Below, piece after piece: positions 24,510-32,192 of a stretch of 64,000 nt of DNA (positions are counted from its first letter, which is position 1; every line of letters starts with the position of its first letter). The notes under the pieces are model-generated. The model had not been told where the DNA came from and did no database searches. It worked only from the letters and a program-made list of their open reading frames with translations. Location: NCBI GenBank assembly GCA_016208495.1, contig JACQXX010000088.1, positions 16,471 through 80,470 of the forward strand, in the 5' to 3' direction. The stretch is from Acidobacteriota bacterium. Its GTDB lineage: Bacteria > Acidobacteriota > Blastocatellia > Chloracidobacteriales > Chloracidobacteriaceae. The position numbers and the translations under genes are program-made.

Positions 24510-26075
24510 ATGCCATTATTTAAGACAATCAGTGCGGCTGTGTTTGGAATTGATGCCTACACAGTGCAGGTCGAAATTGATTTATCACCCCGCCTGGAAT
24601 CCTCTGAAAAACAGCCACCGGTGACGATGGTCGGGTTGCCGGATGCGACGGTTCGTGAAAGTCGCGAACGGATTCGGGCCGCGATTCAAAACTGCGGATA
24701 TTTCTTTCCATTTCAACGAATTATCGTCAATTTAGCCCCAGCGGACATTCGCAAGGAAGGTTCGGGTTTTGATCTTCCGATTGCGGTTGGGATTTTAGGT
24801 GCTGTCGGTGACATTAAAGATCGGCGGATTGAAGAGTCGCTGCTGGTCGGCGAACTGTCGCTTGACGGACGGTTGCGTCCGGTCAAAGGAGCGCTTTCGA
24901 TGGCGCTCAAAGCACGTGACCGGGGGATCAAATATCTCTTCATGCCGCGCGAAAACAGCCATGAAACAGCGGTTGTGACTGGCATTGATACCTATGCCGT
25001 GGAGTCACTTCCCGAAGTGGTGTCGCTGCTCAATGCTGATGAACTCCCACCACCGCTCAAAATTGATGTCACGCACCTGATCGAAGAAACCAACAGCCAT
25101 CACCCGGATTTTCGGGATATTCGCGGCCAGTTTCACACCAAACGGGCACTTGAAGTGGCGACAGCGGGAGGTCACAACATTCTCATGATTGGGCCTCCGG
25201 GATCTGGCAAAACCATGCTGGCCAAGCGGATTGCGGGCATTTTGCCGGCGCTTTCCTTTGAAGAAGCCCTCGATGTGACGCGCATTCACAGCGTTGCCGG
25301 GCTAACCGGAGCGCAAGGGCTGGTGACGACACGTCCATTCCGGGCACCCCACCACACAATCAGCGATGCTGGATTGATTGGGGGCGGCAGTGTTCCTCGA
25401 CCCGGAGAAGTCAGTCTGTCGCACAACGGCGTGCTCTTTCTCGATGAACTCCCTGAATTTGAACGCAATGTGCTGGAAGTGATGCGTCAGCCGATTGAAG
25501 ACGGCAAAGTCACAATTTCGCGGGCTGCGGTGTCGCTGACCTTTCCGTCGCGCTTTATGCTGGCAGCGGCGATGAATCCCTGTCCTTGCGGGTTTTACAA
25601 TGACCCGACGCGCGAGTGCAGTTGCTCTCCGGTGCAGATTCAACGCTACATCGCCCGCATTTCAGGGCCATTGCTGGACCGGATTGACATCCACGTCGAT
25701 GTGCCAGCCGTGAAATTTCAAGACCTGGCCGGTGAAACTCCGGGTGAGCCATCAGCTCCGATTCGGGAGCGAGTCACAGCGGTTCGTGATCGTCAGCTCA
25801 AGCGATTTGCCAAAGAGAGAACTGGTACTGAACGAGTTTTCTGCAACGCCCAGATGCCACCGCCGTTGATTCGCAAGTTTTGTCGAGTATCTGAAGAAAG
25901 CAAAAAACTGCTCGAAAACGCCATTACCCGCATGGGGCTTTCGGCGCGGGCCTACGACCGGATTCTCAAAGTCAGCCGCACGATTGCCGACATGGAAGAT
26001 GCCGCCGACATCGCGCCATATCACGTTGCGGAGGCGATTCAATACCGCAGTCTGGACCGAAGTTACTGGATGTGA
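24510..26075 (+). CDS. comM: YifB/ComM family Mg-chelatase-like AAA ATPase
   Basis: 521 residues from [20 protein letters not shown] lies about 6 nt upstream, and this start fits the family better than an ATG 14 codons earlier. Order: an N-terminal Lon-protease-like domain (to about 165, with [18 protein letters not shown] and [15 protein letters not shown]); an AAA+ module with Walker [15 protein letters not shown], Walker [11 protein letters not shown] and a PCPCGF zinc-like loop; and a C-terminal lid ([20 protein letters not shown]). ComM is a hexameric helicase that promotes branch migration during natural transformation; in non-competent bacteria its role is less clear. Confidence 0.92.
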   Translation: MPLFKTISAAVFGIDAYTVQVEIDLSPRLESSEKQPPVTMVGLPDATVRESRERIRAAIQNCGYFFPFQRIIVNLAPADIRKEGSGFDLPIAVGILGAVGDIKDRRIEESLLVGELSLDGRLRPVKGALSMALKARDRGIKYLFMPRENSHETAVVTGIDTYAVESLPEVVSLLNADELPPPLKIDVTHLIEETNSHHPDFRDIRGQFHTKRALEVATAGGHNILMIGPPGSGKTMLAKRIAGILPALSFEEALDVTRIHSVAGLTGAQGLVTTRPFRAPHHTISDAGLIGGGSVPRPGEVSLSHNGVLFLDELPEFERNVLEVMRQPIEDGKVTISRAAVSLTFPSRFMLAAAMNPCPCGFYNDPTRECSCSPVQIQRYIARISGPLLDRIDIHVDVPAVKFQDLAGETPGEPSAPIRERVTAVRDRQLKRFAKERTGTERVFCNAQMPPPLIRKFCRVSEESKKLLENAITRMGLSARAYDRILKVSRTIADMEDAADIAPYHVAEAIQYRSLDRSYWM

Positions 26076-26194
26076 TGCAGCTTGCTGGTTGCCATCACGA
26101 TTGATGAACTGTAGTGTAGAAAAATTACGGGGCTATCCTGGTAGAGCAAAGTCAATAAAAGTGTGTCAACTTTTAAAATATAAAGGAGTTCAAC

Positions 26195-27157
26195 ATGCAT
26201 TGCTTTGAATTAGATCTATGTGTGGCTACAGAAGACATTAAGTTAGATTTCACAGGTTTTCCTTTCCTTCCATGGTCAGACTATCTGTTAAACCCACGTC
26301 GTCTTCGGGGAAGTGATTTTCTAATGCGTTGGTCACAAGGCGTTTGGAGTGAAGAGCGAGTCACACAGGCGGTCAATCAAACAGAACATTATTTTGCTTT
26401 ACCATATGGCCCTAGTGGAACTGCACCTGACGATGATCCACGAAAGTTTGAACTTTATTTTGAACGATTGGAGGAAGCTGGGCTTGGAAAAGTTAAACGA
26501 CCAGACCTGTTGATTTTTCCAAAAGCAGAAGCACCGTTGATTAATTCGGTTGTTACTGATCTTGGAGGAGTCAAAGAACTCCCATTTATTCCTGAAACCA
26601 ATGAGAGGATAAAAACAATTCTCTCCAAAGCACTGATTGCCATTGAGTGTGAAAACAGTCTGTGGCGGGCAAACAAGATGCCCAATTACAATACTCCCTT
26701 GACCCCTCAACGTCGTTTGGCTGGTAAACCAGGATTAAAGAAAGCGGCTGTTTTACCAACTGTAATTGTCAAGGGTGAAGATCTTCATCCTTTGCGAAGT
26801 TGGCAGGACCAAACAGGGGTGAATATCCATATCTGGCATATTTTCTATGATTTGGCGTTTGGGATAAGTTTGAATAGAGTGAATGAACTAATTGCTGATG
26901 GGTTGATTGAGCCCACAACCCAGGTTTTTCAAGCACCAGGCGGGGCAACGACGAAGAAGACAATCTACAAAATCTACCATCACTATGCTTACCTTCTTGG
27001 TCAGGCAGAACAAGAGCCTGAACTAAAACCAATGCACATTGAAGATTCAAATGGACATATTTTGCCGTTTGTGAAATTTGAGGGAGGTAGTTTGGTATTA
27101 AGTCAGGAATGCTTGCAGGTCCTGGGCGGTATAAGAGAGGAAAAAGCAAATGGGTAA
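26195..27157 (+). CDS. type II restriction endonuclease, AccI-like
   Basis: 320 residues; AAAGGAG precedes the ATG. The core KRPDLLIF followed by IAIECENSLWRANKMPNYN gives a PD-(D/E)xK-type arrangement, and the conserved block RRLAGKPGLKKAAVLPTVIVKGEDL fits my recollection of the AccI family (recognition GTMKAC). The specificity is an inference from family resemblance. It overlaps the following methyltransferase by 8 bp, so they form one operon. The pair is visibly more AT-rich than its neighbours and lacks the intergenic repeats seen elsewhere, both signs of acquisition. The promoter probably lies in 26076-26180, an AT-rich gap. Confidence 0.8.
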   Translation: MHCFELDLCVATEDIKLDFTGFPFLPWSDYLLNPRRLRGSDFLMRWSQGVWSEERVTQAVNQTEHYFALPYGPSGTAPDDDPRKFELYFERLEEAGLGKVKRPDLLIFPKAEAPLINSVVTDLGGVKELPFIPETNERIKTILSKALIAIECENSLWRANKMPNYNTPLTPQRRLAGKPGLKKAAVLPTVIVKGEDLHPLRSWQDQTGVNIHIWHIFYDLAFGISLNRVNELIADGLIEPTTQVFQAPGGATTKKTIYKIYHHYAYLLGQAEQEPELKPMHIEDSNGHILPFVKFEGGSLVLSQECLQVLGGIREEKANG

Positions 27158-28754
27158 GTCTCATCAAAAGCTTCCAGCATCTGGCCCTGAGCGTGAAGCT
27201 CTCAGGCAAAAAGGGCAGTTCTGGACGCCTACCTGGGTTGCCGAGGCCATGGTCAGTTATGTTGTCGGCCCCGAGAGCCGATCCATATTTGATCCAGCGG
27301 TGGGGGCTGGTGCTTTTTTTCGAGCCGCACAAAAAATTGCTTCTGAACGTGGTCAACCCATTACTTTTTTAGGAACCGAAATTGATCCAGATGCTTTGCA
27401 GCTTGCCAGGCAAACAGGTCTTTCTGAAGCTGACCTGGCCGGAGTTCAAATCAGGGATTTTGTTTTGGATCCTCCATCAATGACTGTGCCTTCAATCGTC
27501 GGGAATCCACCTTATATCCGACATCATCGGTTATCTGCTGAGGTGAAGTCAGAGTTGCGTCAACTGGCAATTGAGGCAATCGGAACTCCACTCGATGGCC
27601 GGGCCGGGTTCCATGTCTACTTTCTTATTCAAGCCCTCCGGCATTTGTCACCAGGTGGGAGACTCGCCTTTATTGTCCCGGCTGATATTTGTGAAGGAAA
27701 GTTTGCTTCAACGTTGTGGAACTGGGTGACTCGCCAATATTGCCTGGAGGCGGTGATGACCTTTGCCTCAGAAGCATCACCTTTTCCTGGGGTCGATACC
27801 AATCCGCTGGTCTTTTTAATTTGCAACCAACCACCTCAAGATCATTTTTCCTGGGGGATGTGTTTATCAGCTCAAACCAGTGATTTGAAACAATGGGTTG
27901 AATCCGGTTTTTCACGTGCTGGTCAGAATTTAAAGATTGAGCGCCGACAATTGACGGAAGCTTTGGCCACTGGATTTTCAAGGCCACCGCAAGCTAAAAC
28001 GGAAGGTCCAGTTCTGGGTGATTTTGCTCGGGTTATGCGCGGAATTGCGACTGGGGCCAATGAATATTTCTTTCTGACCCGAAAACAGGCTATTGAATTT
28101 GGGCTGCCTGACGAATTTCTTATTTCAGCCATTGGACGTACCCGTGATGTCCTGGGGGACGAAGTCACGGATGAACATTTGCAACAGCTTGACCTGGCTG
28201 GTGTTCCGACGTGGTTATTTTCTCCTGATGGTCGTGACTGGGAACAGTTTCCGTCTGCCGTCAAAGCCTATTTGAAGCGTGGTGAAGAATTAGGAATTGA
28301 TCATCGAACACTGATTGCCACTCGTCGCCCGTGGTACAAAATGGAAACCCGGGTTGTTCCTCCATTTTTGTTTGCTTATTTGGGGAGGCGAAGTGTGAGG
28401 TTTATCCGAAATTCAGCCGGAGTTCTGCCATTAACTGGATTTTTGTGTGTCTACCCATATTGCACCGAGGCTGAGTTTTTGGCGAAATTCTGGAAAATCC
28501 TCCAACATCCTGAAACGATTGCTCATTTGGCTCTGGTAGGGAAATCATATGGATCCGGCGCGATCAAAGTTGAACCACGTGCTTTGGAAAAGCTTCAACT
28601 CCCAACCAATGTCATGAAGCAATGTGGATTGCCGATTTCGAGTCAGACACAAGCAGTACGCAAAGCTCAATCTCAAGTACTGGAAAACACCAGAGAAGCA
28701 GTTCAGTTGTCGTTATTTGCAGTCGGGGATGAGGAAATGGCAACGTGGAGATGA
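27150..28754 (+). CDS. N6-adenine DNA methyltransferase, partner of the AccI-like nuclease
   Basis: 534 residues. The SAM-binding motif I region is SIFDPAVGAGAFFRAAQ (about residues 40-55) and the catalytic motif IV is NPPYIRHH (about 117-124), the order of gamma-class N6-adenine enzymes similar to the Eco57I/TaqI type. A large C-terminal target-recognition half follows (EYFFLTRKQAIEFGLP, YIxRxxxVLP-like blocks). It presumably methylates the site cut by the upstream enzyme, protecting the host. The start overlaps the nuclease 3' end by 8 bp. AT content matches the nuclease and differs from flanking genes. Confidence 0.88.
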   Translation: MGKSHQKLPASGPEREALRQKGQFWTPTWVAEAMVSYVVGPESRSIFDPAVGAGAFFRAAQKIASERGQPITFLGTEIDPDALQLARQTGLSEADLAGVQIRDFVLDPPSMTVPSIVGNPPYIRHHRLSAEVKSELRQLAIEAIGTPLDGRAGFHVYFLIQALRHLSPGGRLAFIVPADICEGKFASTLWNWVTRQYCLEAVMTFASEASPFPGVDTNPLVFLICNQPPQDHFSWGMCLSAQTSDLKQWVESGFSRAGQNLKIERRQLTEALATGFSRPPQAKTEGPVLGDFARVMRGIATGANEYFFLTRKQAIEFGLPDEFLISAIGRTRDVLGDEVTDEHLQQLDLAGVPTWLFSPDGRDWEQFPSAVKAYLKRGEELGIDHRTLIATRRPWYKMETRVVPPFLFAYLGRRSVRFIRNSAGVLPLTGFLCVYPYCTEAEFLAKFWKILQHPETIAHLALVGKSYGSGAIKVEPRALEKLQLPTNVMKQCGLPISSQTQAVRKAQSQVLENTREAVQLSLFAVGDEEMATWR

Positions 28755-28909
28755 TTTGAGATTGAGGGATCGAAATTTAAAAGTTTGATAAATTCGGTCG
28801 AGAGAGCATTTCCAATTGCATTTTATCTCCAGACAGTGAAAATCCCCTCCGCACATCAGTTCATTTACTTATTCACAAATCACGTCAATTGAATAACTCC
28901 CGAGGTCGT

Positions 28910-29701
28910 ATGGAAGGCACTTCTCCTTTTACCCATATTCAGTTTGCCGTTTCCAATCGTGTGGCCTATATCGTGCTCAATCGCCCGCCAATGAATGTGC
29001 TGACGATCAAATTGATGCGCGAAATCAATAATGCCCTGGATCTGATCAGCAAGATGCGGCCTGGGGAAGTGTGCGCCGTGGTGTTTGTGGCAGCGCCTGG
29101 GTCAACCGCTTTTTCAGCCGGGGCGGCGGTCGAAGAGCATCGCCCCGAGATCGTCTATCAGATGATCCAGGAATTTCACAACATTTATCGAAATTTGAAT
29201 TTTTTGGGGAAACCCGTGGTTGGGGTCGTCAACGGTCAGGCACTCGGTGGTGGATGTGAACTGGTGGCATTTTGTGATCTGGTACTGGCTGTGCCAACCG
29301 CCAAGTTTGCCCAGCCCGAAATTCGGCTTGGCGTGTATCCGCCGATGGCTGCGATTCTGCTTCCTAAAATTATTGGGGTTCGGCGGACGGCACAGATGCT
29401 TTTAACTGGAGAAGTGCTGGATGCCCAGGACGCTCAACGACTGGGCCTGATCAATTACATTGTCGCTGAAGATCAATTGGCCACTAAAACCGAAGAACTC
29501 CTCAATGTCCTGCGCAATTTTAGCGGGCCGGTGCTCGAAGCCACCCGCCGGGCGATCCATACGGCTACACATCACGATGTTGAGGAAATTATGGAAAAGC
29601 TCGAAGACCAGTATTTAAATCAGTTGATGAACCTCCACGATACCCGCGAAGGACTCGAAGCCTTTCTCAACAAACGCAAACCGGTCTGGCAGCACAAGTA
29701 A
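28910..29701 (+). CDS. enoyl-CoA hydratase/isomerase family protein
   Basis: 263 residues from MEGTSPFTHIQF; GAGG lies 7 nt upstream, and an earlier TTG is less likely. The crotonase fold is shown by VAYIVLNRPPMNVLT, AFSAGAAVEEH (oxyanion-hole region), GVVNGQALGGGCELVAFCDLVLA and FAQPEIRLGVYPP. The second catalytic Glu region (QPEI) is present. The first part resembles hydratases of cyclohexadienyl-CoA type, but substrate cannot be fixed from sequence. Together with the dehydrogenase at 21032 it suggests acyl-CoA metabolism, though the two genes are not linked in one operon. Confidence 0.88.
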   Translation: MEGTSPFTHIQFAVSNRVAYIVLNRPPMNVLTIKLMREINNALDLISKMRPGEVCAVVFVAAPGSTAFSAGAAVEEHRPEIVYQMIQEFHNIYRNLNFLGKPVVGVVNGQALGGGCELVAFCDLVLAVPTAKFAQPEIRLGVYPPMAAILLPKIIGVRRTAQMLLTGEVLDAQDAQRLGLINYIVAEDQLATKTEELLNVLRNFSGPVLEATRRAIHTATHHDVEEIMEKLEDQYLNQLMNLHDTREGLEAFLNKRKPVWQHK

Positions 29702-30147
29702 AACCTTTAGGGTTCAGGGTTCAGGGTCTTGTCATTACCCAAATTTTTTCTGCTCTCTAAAATTGGGCCTCAATTGCCTTCGTAAGTTGTTGATTCTGGG
29801 TTCTGGGATTTTCAGGATAATCAGTGGTCAACTCAGACAATAGCCGAAAAACAATTTCAGTAACTCTTTAAATTTGCTGAGGTTTAGAGGCAAGTCAAAA
29901 AAATTCCTTCTGTCACAAATCCTGTGATGACAAACTTAAGAGGAAGCATTTGAACCAATAAACCCTTTCGTTTTGGTTCAGAGAAGTTCCCAAATCAATT
30001 CCATCACAGGATTTGTGACAGAAAGAAAAAATTTGGGTAATGACAAGGTTCAGGGTTCAGGGTCCAGGAAAAAGACAAAAAGGACCAAAAGGACATAAAC
30101 CCTGAACCCTGAACCCTGAACCCTGAACCCTGAACCCTGAACCCTGA
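29702..30147. repeat. nested inverted-repeat block between two convergent genes
   Basis: Outermost are GGGTTCA arrays facing each other (29709-29726 plus strand; 30103-30146 minus strand). Next is a 24-bp perfect inverted repeat (29728-29751 with 30024-30047, CTTGTCATTACCC...). Inside that is a 20-bp perfect pair (29910-29929 with 30002-30021, CTGTCACAAATCC...) and a central TGAACCA/TGGTTCA hairpin. TTTTGTCC-type units lie at 30068-30100. No open reading frame is supported. Confidence 0.85.
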
Positions 30148-30150
30148 ATT

Positions 30151-31206
30151 TCAGCTTCGCTTCCGGATGTTATTTTCCCAGTGCTGCATCCAGTTTTTCA
30201 CTTCTTTTTGAAGCAGGTTGTAATCCATCGGTAGTTCTTTAATGTCGGTGCGCATTGATTCAGGCAACTGGTTCAGATCGATATCACTACGGCGAACCGG
30301 GACGCGAGCAAACTGGTTGGCGGCAAAGATGAGACTTTCGGGGGTGGTGACAAATTCGTAGAACCGTTTGGCGGCTTCCAAATTGCGAGTTCCTTTCACA
30401 ATTCCAATCCCATCCGTCACAATCGGCGTCCCGCTTTCCGGGTAGCGGAAGGCAAGCGGCAATTTTTTCTGTTGATGCAGGATCACGTCCGGCAGGTTCC
30501 AGAGCGTGACGAGTCCTTCGCCGCGCCCGATTTTCTGCATAAGTTGAGTGCCATCCGTGGTGTAGTCTTTGGTGTTGGCATCCAATTTTTTCAGCCAGTC
30601 ATAGCCACCCTGCGGACCATTGGTCGTAGCCCAAAATCGCAGAATCATCGCCCCGAAGATTGTCCGCATGGTGTCGGATTGAAGTGGTTGCCGGATCAAA
30701 ACTTTACCTTGCCAGCGTTCGCCCAGCAGGTCATCCCAATCTTTTGGAGCCTCAGTTTCGGGAACTAATTCTTTGTTGTAGACAATCACTTCCGGCGTCA
30801 AATAGGTGGCATACCACTGATCCTGCGCATCGTGCATGGTCGGTTTGACGAGCCCGCCCCAGGTCGGTTTATAGGCTTCAAGTACTCCTTCCTGGACACC
30901 AAGGTCAAAAGTAAGCGACGACGCCCCCCACCAGACGTCAGCCTGTGGGTTGGCGCGTTCCAACGTGAGCCGGTTCAGAATGTCCTGAGACGCCAGATCC
31001 TGAAACTGGACATCAATCGTTGGGTTCGCCGCTTCAAATCGTTTTTCAAACTCTTTCAGGAGTTCTGGTCCGTGCGGAGTGTAGACCAGCAAGGTTGTTT
31101 TCCCGTTTCCACCGCAGGCAGCCAGGGCGGCAAGAGCAAGGCCAAGCACCACTGCCAGGCTAAGGTTTCGAACAGGTCGCCAGTCTAATTTCCAAAGTCG
31201 TCTCAT
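30151..31206 (-). CDS. ABC-transporter solute-binding lipoprotein (family 1 / iron-type)
   Basis: 351 residues from MRRLWKLDWRP; GGAGACAT lies upstream. The first 20 residues of the longer open frame are not needed. The lipobox is ALAAC. The mature part begins TTLLVYTPHGPELLKEFEKRFE and contains DVWWGASSLTFDLGVQEG, a pattern of periplasmic binding proteins for Fe(III), thiamine or 2-aminoethylphosphonate. No permease or ATPase gene is adjacent in this window, so its transporter must be elsewhere. Orphan binding proteins can also serve as sensors. The stop TGA directly precedes a GGGTTCA array. Confidence 0.85.
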   Translation of the reverse strand: MRRLWKLDWRPVRNLSLAVVLGLALAALAACGGNGKTTLLVYTPHGPELLKEFEKRFEAANPTIDVQFQDLASQDILNRLTLERANPQADVWWGASSLTFDLGVQEGVLEAYKPTWGGLVKPTMHDAQDQWYATYLTPEVIVYNKELVPETEAPKDWDDLLGERWQGKVLIRQPLQSDTMRTIFGAMILRFWATTNGPQGGYDWLKKLDANTKDYTTDGTQLMQKIGRGEGLVTLWNLPDVILHQQKKLPLAFRYPESGTPIVTDGIGIVKGTRNLEAAKRFYEFVTTPESLIFAANQFARVPVRRSDIDLNQLPESMRTDIKELPMDYNLLQKEVKNWMQHWENNIRKRS

Positions 31207-31235
31207 TTTTATGTCTCCTCTTTGTGGTTGGGGCA

Positions 31236-31312
31236 ATTGAAGGGATGAGGGATGAAAGAAAACCAATTCTTCAACTCGATGTCTTCAGCCCGACGTCTTC
31301 AGCCTCAAGTAA
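31236..31312. repeat. composite repeat block (GGGATGA, AACCAATTC, CTTCAGCCC)
   Basis: AAGGGATGAGGGATGAAAG, AAAACCAATTCTTCAAC, then GTCTTCAGCCC and ACGTCTTCAGCC. The same order of modules is present at 14960-15030 and inverted at 9615-9720. Confidence 0.75.
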
Positions 31313-31475
31313 ATGTCAATTGCAGACCGCTTGTCGAATCATAGTGCCGGATGTCACCAATGACTTTTCAGATTGCACAGGCTGGCGGCATTATGGCAGC
31401 GCATTGTGAACAGTGATTTCCTCTGAATTGATTGTTTCAGGTGTAATGCTTGTGAGTTAGTGTGAGAAAGCTACG

Positions 31476-31575
31476 AGTGTAACAGCGAGTTCTCCTCTCG
31501 GTTCTACACTGTCAATTTTATAGACCTGCCACTTCCAAACAGGTAATGGAAAGCTGGCAGGTCTCATTTTTTTTT
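31476..31575 (+). ncRNA. candidate small RNA end: two hairpins with a terminator
   Basis: AGTGTA (31476-31481) pairs with TACACT (31505-31510), with an inner CGAG/CTCG stem. Then AGACCTGCCA (31522-31531) pairs with TGGCAGGTCT (31555-31564), followed by nine T residues (31567-31575). That is a textbook intrinsic terminator on the plus strand, yet the nearest plus-strand gene (enoyl-CoA hydratase) ends 1.8 kb upstream. A short untranslated transcript starting somewhere in 31310-31470 would explain it. No promoter could be fixed. Confidence 0.5.
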
Positions 31576-31618
31576 GGATGAGTCAATCGTCATACCAGTT
31601 TGTAGTCAGTAGTCAGTA

Positions 31619-31918
31619 ATGCCAGTTAACGGCTGAAGTGGTTCGTTGGTCCTCATCCCGAAGATACCGTCTTGAATGTCAAGCAAGGGATAGTGCCAGG
31701 TTAGCCGGTGGTCAGCGTCGCTTTGGACGCGCCACCACCTGCGGGTCAGTTCCAGATTGCCCCACCCGGCCAGCCGCCGCCATAGGCGGCGGCTGGCCGG
31801 GTGGGAAAAAAGTGGGGAATGACCCGAATTCCCAGGGCTCGAAGACTCACCCTTGGCTACGAGCCGGTGTCTACTTCGTAGACTGAGAACCAAAACCAAT
31901 TCAACTCTTAACTGGCAT
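31619..31918. repeat. dispersed hairpin-rich element, copy 2 (300 bp)
   Basis: Better-preserved copy of the element at 1999-2278. Perfect 11-bp inverted ends ATGCCAGTTAA (31619-31629) and TTAACTGGCAT (31908-31918). The GC-rich palindrome (31761-31805) has 21-bp perfect arms around ATA. The small hairpin is GTCTAC-TTC-GTAGAC (31869-31883). AGTCAGT units precede the left end, as in copy 1. Identity to copy 1 is high in the core and lower near the left third. Confidence 0.88.
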
Positions 31919-32192
31919 CAGTAGTTAGCGGTCAGGATTAATACATTCCAGGCAATCGTATTTTGTTCAAATAACTCAGTTTATGACTGGTTGGCTGGAT
32001 GAGAACTGTTCGTGGGAAGCAGTTGTCGTTGTCTACTGACTACTGACCACCAGCAAAAAACTGTTATAATTCACAACCTGCAAGTCATCATTGAAATCCA
32101 AGTCCGTGAGTTTATCTCCAACTCTGAACTCTGAACTTTTCATTCCGAACCTCCAACTCTGAACTCCAGGCCCTATTCCGAGGTTAACGCCC
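31919..32192. other. leader region before the M16-like gene
   Basis: Holds TCTACTGACTACTGACC (32032-32048, AGTCAGT family, minus sense), ACTCTGAACT units (32115-32165) and CCGAGG about 11 nt before the ATG. No gene supported. Confidence 0.5.
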
